Part shown: in pieces, positions 48,820 through 58,000 of the stretch | Numbering within the stretch: position 1 is the stretch's first letter | How the letters are laid out: each line of letters begins with the position of its first letter | Assembly (NCBI GenBank): GCA_903896925.1 | Contig: CAITZM010000153.1 | Coordinates: forward strand, 1-61,048 | DNA: 61,048 nucleotides | DNA from: an uncultured Lentisphaerota bacterium | GTDB taxonomy: Bacteria; Verrucomicrobiota; Kiritimatiellia; CAIQIC01 | Reading direction: 5' to 3' | Translations under genes and position numbers: made by a program | Notes under the pieces: model-generated | Databases searched by the model: none | Told to the model about the DNA's origin: nothing | The model's input: only the letters and a program-made list of their open reading frames with translations

Positions 48820-49571
48820 ACATGACTGAGCACGCCCAACTGCGGGAACCGAAGACGCACCTTGGCACCTGGCTTACCATCGGCTCGCCGGTGATCGCCG
48901 AACTCGCGGCGGAAGTCGGTCTCGACTGGCTGCTGATCGATCTCGAACACGGCTGCGGTTCCGAGGCTGCGCTGTTTCCGCAACTGCAGGCCATCCGCAA
49001 TGCCGGAACGGCGGCCATCGTGCGGGTCGGCGCGCCGCACCCGGACCTCATCCTGCGCGCGCTCGACTGGGGCGCCGACGGCATCATGGTACCGCACGTC
49101 TCCTCGCCGGCTGAGGCCGAGGCGTGCGTGCAGGCCGCCCATTATCCGCCCCGCGGCCGGCGCGGGGTCTCGCGCTCCGCCCGCGCCTACGGCTATGGCT
49201 TGCGCTGGCCCGCAGATCCCACCGCCCTCCCGGCGCCGCTGCTCATGGCCCAGATCGAAACCATCGAGGGCGTCGAACAGGCACCCGCGATCGCCCGGGC
49301 GGACGGCATCGATGTCTTGTTTGTCGGCCCCGCCGATTTGAACTTCGACTTGCAGGCGCGTCCCGCGCTGGCGGTGCACACCTATGAAGGCTGCCTGCAA
49401 CGCGTGGCCGCGGCTGCGGCCGAAGCCGGCAAGGCGTGCGGCATCCTGGTGCGCAGCGCCGCCGATCTGCAGGCGGTCCAGGCCTTGGGTTACCGGTGGC
49501 TGGCCATGGGCTCCGACCTCGCCCTCCTGCGCGAGGGTTTCCGGCAGATCGTCGGCAAAACCAAGCCGTAA
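48816..49571 (+). CDS. HpcH/HpaI family aldolase (2-keto-3-deoxy sugar acid aldolase type)
   Basis: A 251-residue class II pyruvate aldolase. Family motifs are LGTWLTIGSPVIAELAAEVGLDWLLIDLEHG, GADGIMVPHVSSPAEAE, RGVSRSARAYGYG, AQIETIEGVEQ with the metal ligand Glu, and GPADLNFDLQ with the metal ligand Asp. These enzymes cleave 2-keto-3-deoxy sugar acids or aromatic-ring-derived keto acids to pyruvate and an aldehyde. With the upstream porter and kinase it suggests sugar-acid catabolism. Final gene of the LacI-controlled operon. Confidence 0.9.
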   Translation: MNMTEHAQLREPKTHLGTWLTIGSPVIAELAAEVGLDWLLIDLEHGCGSEAALFPQLQAIRNAGTAAIVRVGAPHPDLILRALDWGADGIMVPHVSSPAEAEACVQAAHYPPRGRRGVSRSARAYGYGLRWPADPTALPAPLLMAQIETIEGVEQAPAIARADGIDVLFVGPADLNFDLQARPALAVHTYEGCLQRVAAAAAEAGKACGILVRSAADLQAVQALGYRWLAMGSDLALLREGFRQIVGKTKP

Positions 49572-49592
49572 ACCGAGGCGCGCCGGTGCGGA

Positions 49593-50126
49593 TTATCTAG
49601 CAGCAGCAAGGGCCTTGGTCGGCCTCTTCTCCGTGTCGCTTAGGTGGAACTTGCTTCCCTCTGCCTTCCGGTCGGTTGGCCGCTTTCGGTTAAATTCGTA
49701 GATGGCCATGCCACAGGACACTGCCGCATTGAGGCAGGCAACCGGCCCGAACTGGGGAATCATCACCGTGTGCGCGCAGCGGGAAAGAAACTCCGGGGGC
49801 AAACCTGTCCCCTCATTCCCAACGATCAGCGCCGGATGGCTTGGAAAGGCGAAGTCGGGGAGGAGTTGCGATGTTTCCGAAATCTCGACGGCTATGGGCG
49901 TGCAGCCTTGCCGGGCACACCAAGCGAAGAACTCGTCGTCGGTGACCAAGCGAACAACTTCGCACAGTTGTTCGAAGTGTCTTGAGAAGGCCTGAGCACG
50001 TTTCTTAAAGCGCCACGGTTCTGGTCCCACGACAACAAGCTGCCGGCCTCCGAACGCGACGTGGGTGCGCACGATGATGCCCGCGTTCTCGGGACTCTTC
50101 AGATGGTGCAGGACCGTTGTAAACAT
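49593..50126 (-). CDS. SpoU/TrmH family RNA methyltransferase
   Basis: A 177-residue SPOUT methyltransferase. It starts FTTVLHHLKSPENAGIIVRTHVAFGG (motif 1 with N and R) and has LIVGNEGTGLPPEF (motif 2) and CLNAAVSCGMAIYEF (motif 3). The family methylates ribose in tRNA or rRNA; the target is unknown. It lacks an N-terminal substrate-binding domain. Its GC content looks lower than the surroundings, a hint of transfer. The ATG at 50126 begins at the first conserved segment. It converges with the aldolase gene. Confidence 0.85.
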   Translation of the reverse strand: MFTTVLHHLKSPENAGIIVRTHVAFGGRQLVVVGPEPWRFKKRAQAFSRHFEQLCEVVRLVTDDEFFAWCARQGCTPIAVEISETSQLLPDFAFPSHPALIVGNEGTGLPPEFLSRCAHTVMIPQFGPVACLNAAVSCGMAIYEFNRKRPTDRKAEGSKFHLSDTEKRPTKALAAAR

Positions 50127-50274
50127 GTGCCTCTCTTGTCGAACAATATCAGGGAACGCACTTCGCCGTCCTGTCTGCACCTGGAGACTCGCGTCCCAAG
50201 GGTGTCAGGAAGCCAAGCGAAGCGCGGTGAGTTTCCGGGAAATATCACGGGGTGCATCAGGATCAAGTGCGCTC

Positions 50275-51165
50275 TCACTCGAACCGCAGGACGCCGAATT
50301 TGTCGGGGCGGTGGAAGCCGCCGGCGAAGCCGGGATCGAGCGGCGCCCAGGTGGCCCAATGCGGATGGCTGGAGTCATCGGCGCACTTGAAGAAGTTCGC
50401 CCGCCATGTCTGGCCCGCCACCTGGCCCAGCGGTCCCACGTAGCGCTCGAAGAAACTGAACGGGATGAAATACTCCAGCCGCCACTCGAGCGGGCCGGGA
50501 ATCTCGGGGGACCCGCCTTCGCGCGGCGCTCCGGCGGACAAACGCATGCCGGGGGAGAAGGAATGATAGCGCGGGATGAGCGCATCCATCTCCGGCGGCA
50601 GCTTGATGTATTTCACGAACCCGGTCGCTGTGCGCGTCGGGTCCTCGATGTAGGTGACGAGCAGCGCGCCGCCGCAGTTCATCTCGAAGTTGAAATAACC
50701 CCGGCCCGCCTTCGGCTGGACAAAAAACTCCGCGCAGGAATCCTTGTAGACCTGCGACTGGAACCCGGTGTTTCGACAGACGACGTACCGGTCGTTGACC
50801 TTGAAGAAGATGAACAGCCCGTCTGCGGCGCAGATGACTTTGGCCTGCACTTCAGGCCGATGGTCGCTCGCCTTGGGCGCGGCCATGAAACGGTCCACAC
50901 GCAGGACCGTTGCACCGCGCCAGGCGGGCGCGTCCCAGTTGCCGTCGAGCGCGGGCCGCTCCGGCGCGCGCTTCACCACATAGGTTGAGTCCATGTGCTT
51001 CTCCCCCATCGCTACGCAGCCAGACAGCGCCATCACAGCAAAGCCCACAACAAACAGCCTGTAAACAGCGCAAACCTTGGCTGCTGCGAGCCGGCGCAGC
51101 GGAAGCGGCGGGACGCCGCTTCCACGCTGCGCGTCACGCGGCTTCGCTGGACCAGCCCGCATCAT
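50275..51165 (-). CDS. Lipoprotein with CBM9-like carbohydrate-binding domain
   Basis: A 296-residue predicted lipoprotein. The mature part is a CBM9-like beta-sandwich (YVVKRAPERPALDGNWDAPAWRGA, FIFFKVNDRYVV, CAEFFVQP, NFEMNCGG, WRLEYFIPFSFFERY, WRANFFKCADDSSHPHWATWAPL), a fold common in secreted sugar-acting proteins of this group. The lipobox ALSGC lies about 48 residues from the start chosen here. The ATG at 51165 overlaps the upstream lipoprotein stop by 4 bp. The unusually long n-region is read through a GGA-loop hairpin repeat (51101-51123), so an insertion has probably lengthened it. An internal GTG near 51048 would leave a signal too short. Confidence 0.7.
   Translation of the reverse strand: MMRAGPAKPRDAQRGSGVPPLPLRRLAAAKVCAVYRLFVVGFAVMALSGCVAMGEKHMDSTYVVKRAPERPALDGNWDAPAWRGATVLRVDRFMAAPKASDHRPEVQAKVICAADGLFIFFKVNDRYVVCRNTGFQSQVYKDSCAEFFVQPKAGRGYFNFEMNCGGALLVTYIEDPTRTATGFVKYIKLPPEMDALIPRYHSFSPGMRLSAGAPREGGSPEIPGPLEWRLEYFIPFSFFERYVGPLGQVAGQTWRANFFKCADDSSHPHWATWAPLDPGFAGGFHRPDKFGVLRFE
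51101..51123. repeat. GGA-loop hairpin repeat, copy 2 (inside a lipoprotein N-terminus)
   Basis: GGAAGCGGCG and CGCCGCTTCC form a perfect 10-bp stem with a GGA loop, extended by GCAGC/GCTGC across a 2-nt bulge. It matches the hairpin at 519-537. In the minus-strand frame it encodes a GSGVPPLPLRRLA-like peptide ahead of the lipoprotein signal. Confidence 0.65.
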
Positions 51166-51734
51166 TCCTTCTTCGCCGGCAGTTTCACCAGCGCACAGGG
51201 CTCGCCAAAAAGCTCCTGCAACGAACTGGCGGCCAGAAACGCCTGCAAGTCTTTGGGCTGGGCGGTCAGCAGGAAGCCGTCCTTGATCTTCTCGTGCTTG
51301 AGCGCGGCCGGTTTTTCCGCGAGGATTTTTTTCACGGCATCGGGGCTCATCAGCGCCAGGTCCAAGGTGGCGCCGCACTTGGGCACCCAGATGAAGGTGT
51401 GGGCGGCGACCAGGTGCATGGCGAACAACTCGTTCAGCTTGGCATCGCAGTCCTCGGGATAGATATCGAGGAACCGCTGGTCCTTGACCTTGACGAGGTA
51501 GGCGGTGAATTCACCCGTGTGTTTTTCCTTGTCGGTATGCGTCAGCTTGTAGTGGTCATCGCCGGCCTTGGTGAACGCCCAGCGGTCCTCCTTGTTGGTC
51601 TGGCCCCACGCGCCGAGCAGCGCGGGATCGAAGGTGATGGTGTCCGGCGTGAAGAGCGGCTGCAGCGACGGCACACAACCGGCCACGAGGGCGAGCAGCC
51701 CGGCCAGTGCCAACCAACGCATGTTCTGGTTCAT
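51162..51734 (-). CDS. Hypothetical lipoprotein
   Basis: A 190-residue predicted lipoprotein with signal MNQNMRWLALAGLLALVAGC and lipobox LVAGC. The body starts CVPSLQPLFTPDTITFDPALLGAWGQ and has FTKAGDDHYKLTHTDKE and FTAYLVKVKDQRFLDIYPE, the pattern of small beta-barrel lipocalin-like envelope proteins, though I cannot name the family. The ATG at 51734 places the lipobox correctly and has GGAG upstream. The downstream CBM9-like lipoprotein gene overlaps it by 4 bp, so they form a two-gene unit. Confidence 0.75.
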   Translation of the reverse strand: MNQNMRWLALAGLLALVAGCVPSLQPLFTPDTITFDPALLGAWGQTNKEDRWAFTKAGDDHYKLTHTDKEKHTGEFTAYLVKVKDQRFLDIYPEDCDAKLNELFAMHLVAAHTFIWVPKCGATLDLALMSPDAVKKILAEKPAALKHEKIKDGFLLTAQPKDLQAFLAASSLQELFGEPCALVKLPAKKE

Positions 51735-51820
51735 GGTTCTGTCTCCGCGGGCGGTGCAACCGCCCGACGGCCAAATTCTAGCACCGGCCGGCGGTGGCGC
51801 AAGGAAAAAGCTGGCGTATG

Positions 51821-51868
51821 CTTCCAAACCTTGGAAAACTCTGTCCGCGGTTTTCCAAGGCTTGAAAA
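51821..51868. repeat. Paired TTTCCAA-type palindromes upstream of aroE
   Basis: CTTCCAAACCTTGGAAAA (51821-51838) and TTTTCCAAGGCTTGAAAA (51851-51868) are two copies with centres 30 bp apart. They lie in the divergent gap between the lipoprotein pair (minus) and aroE (plus), 49 bp before the aroE ATG. This is the best-formed pair in the window. Confidence 0.65.
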
Positions 51869-51917
51869 CGCGCGCTTAAGATTACGAGGCGGGATTACGC
51901 TACAAGCGGGAGCCAGA

Positions 51918-52796
51918 ATGAAGATCGGCAGCAAAACCAAAGTGTTCGCAGTGCTGGGACACCCCATCGGCCATACCTTTTCGCCGGCGATGCACAACGC
52001 CGCGTTCGCGGCGCTGGGCCTCGACGCGCTCTACTGCGCGTTCGACGTGGCCCCGGACAACCTGCTGGGCGTCCTCCCGGCGATGCGCGCGATGGGCCTC
52101 GGCGGCGTCAATCTGACCGTGCCCCTCAAAGAGGTCGCGTTCCGCGGCCTGCCCCACCTCGACGCCTCCGCCCGGCGGCTCGGCGCCGTCAACACGGTCG
52201 AGTTCAGCGCCGAGGGTCCGGTGGGCTACAACACCGATGGCTACGGCTTCCTGCGCGCCCACGAAGAGGCCTTCGGCTGCGGCGTGGCGGGCTCGAACGT
52301 TTTCGTGCTCGGCTCCGGCGGCGCGGGCCGGGCCGTCGCGCTGATGTGCGGCGAAGCCGGCGCACACGCCGTGACGCTGGGCGACGTGGACCTCGAACGC
52401 AGCCACAGGGTCGCGGCCGAAATCCACGCCGCCTTCCCCGCCTGCGCGGTGCAGGTGGCCCCGGACGCCGCGGCCTGGCCCGCGGCAGTGCGCACCGCCG
52501 ACCTGATCGTGCAGGCCACCCCGGTCGGCATGAAGGCGGGCGACGCGGCACTGCTCACGCCGGAGGCCTTCCGCGCCGGCCAGCGGCTGCTGGACCTGAT
52601 CTACTGGTTCCCGGAAACGGTCCACATGGCCGTGGCACAGGCCGGCGGCGCAACGGTCGCGAACGGTCTCGGCATGCTCCTGCACCAGGGCGCGCGGGCG
52701 TTCGAAATCTGGACCAAGCAGGCGGCGCCGGTAGCCGCGATGCGCGCCGCGCTTGAGGCGGAACTCGCCGCGCGAAAGCTGGCGCAAGCAGGATGA
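51918..52796 (+). CDS. aroE: Shikimate dehydrogenase
   Basis: A 292-residue shikimate:NADP oxidoreductase. The substrate site shows HPIGHTFSPAMHNAAF, NLTVPLKE with the catalytic Lys, and NTDGYGF. The nucleotide-binding loop is VLGSGGAGRAVALMCGEAGA, and the C-terminus has GLGMLLHQGARAFEIWT. GGGAG lies upstream of the ATG. It overlaps the next gene by 4 bp. No other shikimate-pathway gene is in the window. Confidence 0.93.
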   Translation: MKIGSKTKVFAVLGHPIGHTFSPAMHNAAFAALGLDALYCAFDVAPDNLLGVLPAMRAMGLGGVNLTVPLKEVAFRGLPHLDASARRLGAVNTVEFSAEGPVGYNTDGYGFLRAHEEAFGCGVAGSNVFVLGSGGAGRAVALMCGEAGAHAVTLGDVDLERSHRVAAEIHAAFPACAVQVAPDAAAWPAAVRTADLIVQATPVGMKAGDAALLTPEAFRAGQRLLDLIYWFPETVHMAVAQAGGATVANGLGMLLHQGARAFEIWTKQAAPVAAMRAALEAELAARKLAQAG

Positions 52797-53365
52797 ACAG
52801 AAGCCCCCACCGGCTGCTCACAGCGATGTGCCTGCTGGCGCTGACGGCAGGCGCCGCCGGCTTCAAGCAGTACCAACTGAGAATGAGCGTGGACGACACG
52901 TTCACCGTCGCCGAGACCAGGACCCGGGCCGTCAAGGTCGAACGCTTCCTGACGCTGCGGCACGCCGACGTCCGGGTGACGCCAAAGACCGGCACGGCCT
53001 TCAGCTTGATGCTCTACTTCAAATGCGACACCGCCGACCTCGGCAACTTCGACAGCGCCGAAAAAATGAAACGGGCGGTCGAGCAGTCGGCGCAGAAATA
53101 CCTGCCCGGCTGCGTGGAGAAGACGGTGCAGTTGCACGCGATCAATCACCGCGGGCGCTATGGGTTCTACACGGTGCTGACCGATGCGGCGTTCGTCAAC
53201 CAGAGCAAACTGCCGGAAGGCCAGTTCAAATTCATCACGCGCGGCATGGTGCGGCTGTCGACCGACACCGCACTCGGCTTCAGCCTGATGACCAACGAAG
53301 TGAACTCCCAGGAGTATCAGGAGCTGCTGGACTACCTCCTCAGCTTCGTGCAACCGGTCAGCTGA
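52793..53365 (+). CDS. Hypothetical secreted protein
   Basis: A 190-residue protein with signal peptide MNRSPHRLLTAMCLLALTAGAAG and no lipobox Cys. The mature part has FLTLRHADVRVTPKTGTAFSLMLYFKCDTADLGNFDSAEKM and YLPGCVEKTVQLHAINHRGRYGFYTVLTD, with a Cys in each segment. I do not recognise the family. It starts within the last codons of aroE (4-bp overlap) and precedes the prepilin peptidase by 18 bp, so it is probably co-transcribed with both. Confidence 0.7.
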   Translation: MNRSPHRLLTAMCLLALTAGAAGFKQYQLRMSVDDTFTVAETRTRAVKVERFLTLRHADVRVTPKTGTAFSLMLYFKCDTADLGNFDSAEKMKRAVEQSAQKYLPGCVEKTVQLHAINHRGRYGFYTVLTDAAFVNQSKLPEGQFKFITRGMVRLSTDTALGFSLMTNEVNSQEYQELLDYLLSFVQPVS

Positions 53366-53383
53366 AACGGCCAGGAAACCATC

Positions 53384-54205
53384 ATGAGCCCTGCATTCTT
53401 CTACGGCTATCTCACCTTCATCGTCTTCCTCTTCGGCGCATGCTGGGGCAGCTTCCTGAACGTCTGCATCTGGCGCATCCCGCGCGAGGAGTCGGTGGTC
53501 AAGCCGCGTTCGCACTGCCCCAAGTGCAACAACCTGATCGCCTGGTACGACAACCTCCCGCTGGTCAGCTACCTGGTCCTCAACGCGCGCTGCCGGCACT
53601 GCGGCACCAAGATTTCCGCGCGCTACTTCATCGTGGAGCTGCTGACCGCGGTGCTCTTCTCGCTCGTCTGGTTGAAATACGGACTCAGCCTGCTGACGCC
53701 GGTCTACGGCCTGCTGGTCTTCGGGCTGATCCTCGGCAGCTTCATCGACTGCGACCACCTGATCATCCCCGACCGCGTCACGTTCGGCGCCTGGGTCGCC
53801 GGTCTGCTCTTCAGCCCGCTCATCCCGGAGCTGCACGGCCAGCTCACCGCTTGGGCGGGCTTTCAGGCAGCGGTCATCGGGCTCGCCGTCGGGGGCGGAC
53901 TGCTGCTGGCCGTCAGCGTGATCGGCCGCCTGATCTTCCGGAAGGACGCGATGGGGCTCGGCGATGTGAAGCTGCTCGGCGGTCTGGGCGCGCTGCTCGG
54001 CTGGCAGGCGGTGCTGTTCATCATCGTAGCCGCGTCGTTCTTCGGCTCCTTCGTCGGCATCTATCTGATCATCAAGCGCAGCCGGCGCTGGCGCAGCCGG
54101 ATCCCGTTCGGCCCCTACCTGGCTGGCGCGGCGGTGTTGTGGATCCTGGGCGGCAAGGAACTCACGTTCGTCTACCTCCGCTGGCTGTCCGGCGGCATCT
54201 ATTGA
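53384..54205 (+). CDS. pilD: Prepilin peptidase (type IV leader peptidase / N-methyltransferase)
   Basis: A 273-residue membrane aspartyl protease of family A24. The cytoplasmic N-terminal domain has the four zinc cysteines Cys45, Cys48, Cys70 and Cys73. The catalytic aspartates are Asp122/Asp124 region (SFIDCDHLIIPD) and Asp194 (GLGDVK). Several membrane segments follow. It cleaves and methylates type IV pilin or type II secretion pseudopilins. No pilin genes are in the window. AGGAAACC precedes the ATG. Confidence 0.93.
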   Translation: MSPAFFYGYLTFIVFLFGACWGSFLNVCIWRIPREESVVKPRSHCPKCNNLIAWYDNLPLVSYLVLNARCRHCGTKISARYFIVELLTAVLFSLVWLKYGLSLLTPVYGLLVFGLILGSFIDCDHLIIPDRVTFGAWVAGLLFSPLIPELHGQLTAWAGFQAAVIGLAVGGGLLLAVSVIGRLIFRKDAMGLGDVKLLGGLGALLGWQAVLFIIVAASFFGSFVGIYLIIKRSRRWRSRIPFGPYLAGAAVLWILGGKELTFVYLRWLSGGIY

Positions 54206-54315
54206 GCATGGAAGACCGCACACGGGCCGGTTGAGCCACCCAGCGAATGCGCGGACAGGCACCTGACGCGGTCCGGCCCCACCCTGAGTTTTCCCTCTGC
54301 ATGGCCACGGACGGC

Positions 54316-55029
54316 TCAGACCAGGGGCGGCGGCGTGCTGGCAGGTACATGGTTGCCGTCGTGGAGATAACGGCTGGCATGGACAAACAGTTCGGCCGCG
54401 TTCTTAAGCCCCATTTTCTGGCGGATCCGCGCGCGATGCGCCTCGAAGGTCTTCACGCTCAGATGCAGTTGCTGGGCAATATCGGCCCGCGCCATGCCCG
54501 ACCCGATCAGCCGGAAAATTTCCAGTTCGCGGTTGCTCAACATGGACAACGGTGTGGGTGCCGGCCGGCCATGATTTTCGATCGTGCGCCGGAGGACGCG
54601 CTGCAGCACGCCCTCGCCGGTGACCAGTTCGCCCTGCAGCACGCTGCGGATGGCCTGGATCAGCTTCAGCGGCGATTCGTGCTTCATGACGTACCCCTGG
54701 GCTCCGGCCCGCAGGGCGCGTTCGGCATAGATGTCTTCGTCGAACATGGAGAAGACGAGGATGCCGCACTTGGTGTCATAGGCGCGGATATCCTTGATGA
54801 GATCCAGACCATCCCGGCCGGGCAGACCGATGTCCACCACGATCAGGTCCGGATGCAGTGCCGCCAGCATGCGCAACGCCTCCGCCGCACTGCCGGCCTG
54901 TCCACAAATGGTCAGGTTGGCATCCTCCTGTAGATACTGCTGCAGCCCCTGCCGAAGCATGGGGTGATCGTCCACCAACAGGATTCTTTTGACTGCCGAC
55001 GCCGTCTTACTTTTTTGGTTTTGGGCCAT
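54316..55029 (-). CDS. NarL/FixJ-type response regulator
   Basis: A 237-residue regulator with receiver residues Asp20-Asp21, phosphoacceptor Asp66 (LIVVDIGLPG) and Lys in YVMKHE, then a LuxR-type helix-turn-helix (LSNRELEIFRLIGSGMARADIAQQLHLSVKTFEAHRARIRQKMGL). It starts 12 bp after the stop of the 12-PAS kinase and is its evident partner. GGAGGACGAACC precedes the ATG. It is a clear paralogue of the regulator at 17873-18547. Confidence 0.92.
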   Translation of the reverse strand: MAQNQKSKTASAVKRILLVDDHPMLRQGLQQYLQEDANLTICGQAGSAAEALRMLAALHPDLIVVDIGLPGRDGLDLIKDIRAYDTKCGILVFSMFDEDIYAERALRAGAQGYVMKHESPLKLIQAIRSVLQGELVTGEGVLQRVLRRTIENHGRPAPTPLSMLSNRELEIFRLIGSGMARADIAQQLHLSVKTFEAHRARIRQKMGLKNAAELFVHASRYLHDGNHVPASTPPPLV

Positions 55030-55041
55030 GGTTCGTCCTCC

Positions 55042-58000
55042 TCAAGCTGTCGTGCACCACTGGCACAGGATGGCGACCCCTGCACCGGGTTGGCTCCGAA
55101 TATCGCAGGTGGCCCCGATGGAGGCCGCCCGGTAGCGCATGATTTCCATGCCTAGGCCACGGGTGGCCTTGACGTCGGGCGGCAGCCCGTGCCCATCGTC
55201 CTTGATAGCCAGGCTGACGAGCCCATCGGCCCGGGTCAACCGGATCAAGATCTGCCTGGGCGCGCCGTGGATCGCGGCATTGCGTACGGCTTCCTGCGCG
55301 ATGCGATAGAGATTCAAGGCGGCGCGCTGGTCAGAGACCTCCACGACACCCGCACACTCCAACGCACAGGGCACCCCGAACAGCGTCAGGCTTTGCCGCG
55401 CCAGCTCGCGCAAGCCCTGCATCAGGCCCTGGCTATCCAAGCTGACCGGGTGCAGGCCACGCGACAGGTTGCGCACCTGCCGCAGCGTCTCCTCGAGCAA
55501 GCCGTCCAGCCGTTCGACTTCCGTGAGGCTCACTTTTTTCCGTCCGGCCAGTTTCTGCAGCAGCGTGCTGCTCTGGAAGCGCATCGCGGCGAGCTGCTGC
55601 CCGACGCTGTCATGCAGATCCTGGCCGATCCGGCGCTGCTCGCGCTCGCTGATCTCCAGCAACTGCTGCTCGAGCCGTTTGCGCTCGGTGACATCCTGCA
55701 CCGTCCCATGCAGCCGGATGACACGCCCCACTGCATCGCGGGTGCCGAGCCCGTGCGCGATCAGATGGCCGCGGGTTCCGTCGCGGCGCAGGAACTCCGA
55801 TTCCATCACAAACTCCTCGCCTGACTGCGCAGCATGCTGGAAAACAGCCTGAACCCGCGGCCAGGCCTCCGGCGGGAAGAGCTGTCCATGTTGCGCCACC
55901 AGAGGCGGCGGCTGACTCCGATCCAGCCCCGTGATCGCATAGAGTTCATCCGACCAGACCACCACATCGGTCGCCACATCCCAAGTCCAACTGCCCAGCT
56001 TGGCCAACTGTTGCGCTTCCTTGAGCTGGGCGGCATTCTCCTTGAGCTCGTCTTCGGCCGTCTTCTCCCGGGTGATGTCGGTCAGTACGCCCTCGGTGCT
56101 GATGAGCCGGCCCTGCTCATAGACCGGCATCCAGTGATCCCTCACGTAGCGCCGCGTGCCGTCCTTGCAGCGCCACCACGCTTCGGTGCGGAAGGAGTTG
56201 AACGCAGGTTCTTGCTGCAGGTTCGCGACGTTGTTGTCCTGGGCCTGGAACAGGCCGCCCTCGATCACGGCGGCCAGAAAGGCACGGCGCCCGCCCAGCG
56301 CCTGGATATCCTCCGGCGTGTAACCGAACATTTTTTCAAAAGCCGGGCTGAGGTAGCGGAACTCGCGGGTCGTCGCGTCCATGCTGTAGAGCACGTTTTC
56401 GATGTGCAGGGCCAGGCGGGTGAACTTCGCCTCGCTGGCGCGCAAAGCCAGTTCCGCCTGCCTGCGCGCCGTGATATCCAAAGAAGTGAACGCATAGCGG
56501 AGCCGCCCCTGTTGTCCAGGACCGAGACAATTCACCGTATGAATAAACGCACGCACCCCGTCTGCAAAGCTGCGCTCATATTCAAAGCTCACCGGTTGCC
56601 CGGTCCTGCGGCTTTCCTCGAAGTGCTCGATAAACTGTTTTACGTAATCGGTTGGCACGCCGATCTGTTTGCTGCTCTGCCCCTGCAGGTCCGTTACGCT
56701 GTATCCGAGCAGGTCGGCGACCGGTTTGTTGACCGACACGTAGAGAATGTCCTCACCCACGATCTCGACTACGGCCCGATGGATTCCGGGACTGTCGAAG
56801 AAGCTGCGCAGCACGGCTTCGCTTTCTTGCAGCGCCAGCTCGGCCTGCTTGCGCACGGTGATGTCCACGCCCAGGCCGCCGACATAGCGGTGGCCGGCGG
56901 CATCCTGGAAAGCAAACTTGCTGTTCAACCACCAGGAGGTGCTGCCATCGGCATTGGGCGCCTCTTCGATGGCTTCGATCGGCTGGCCGCTGGCCAAGAC
57001 CGCCTGATCGTTCCTGCGGAATTCTTCGGCAATGGGGCGCGGCCACAATTCGAAATCCGTCTTGCCGATCCGATCTTCACGCCGCACCTGGAACCGATGC
57101 AGGAAATTCTCGCTGAAGAACACATACCGACCCGCCTCGTCCTTCAACCAGCCGACGACCGCGCTATTGGACAGGAAGGACCGCAGCCGCTCTTCGCTCG
57201 CGGCCAGCGCGGCTTCGGCCTGCTTGCGTGCGGTGATGTCCCGGGCAAAAATGGACACGGCGACCACCAGGTTTTCCTCACGGATGGGGTTGAGCGTCAA
57301 TTCCCACTGCGTATCCAAGGAGGGTGGGTGATACTCTTGGGTGAACGGCCCATGGTCGCGCGCGCGCTGCAACAGGGCCGCCCAAAAGTCGCAGTGCTCG
57401 GAGGGCATGATCTCGCGCATCTTCCCGTTCCGCTGGATGGTGACCCCGAACTGGCGCTGATTGTGGGCGACAAACGCCTCGTTGAACTCCAGCAGGTCGA
57501 AGGTCTGGGCGTCCACCGACCAGATCAAGTCGGTCGTGCTTTCCAGCACCGCGGCCAGTTGGGCCTGGGATTTGCGCAAGGCCTGCTCCGCCCGTTTGCT
57601 CGCGGTGATGTCGACCATCACGCTCAGGAAATACTGCCGCCCCTGGTTGGTGATCACCTCGCCGGAGAAGAGGCCGTCCAGCAGCACCCCATCCTTGCGC
57701 CGGACCTGGACATCAAAACCTGCGATGCGCCCTGCCGCCAGCAGCTGGTGCGCTATGACGGCCTGCTGGGCCTCGTCAGGAATAAGCCCCAGTTCGGCGG
57801 TGGTGTGGCCGATGAGATCCTCCTTGGCATAGCCGAGCAGTTTCAAATAGACATCGTTGACATCGGTGAACCGCCGGTCCGGCAGGCTGGAAAGCGCCAT
57901 CGGCGCCGGGTTGTTGCGGAAGAGCCGTTCGAAACGCTGCTGCGCCTCCTGCTCGGCGGTCAGGTTCTTGGAGAGGCCAAAGATACAGTCCATGCCATTC

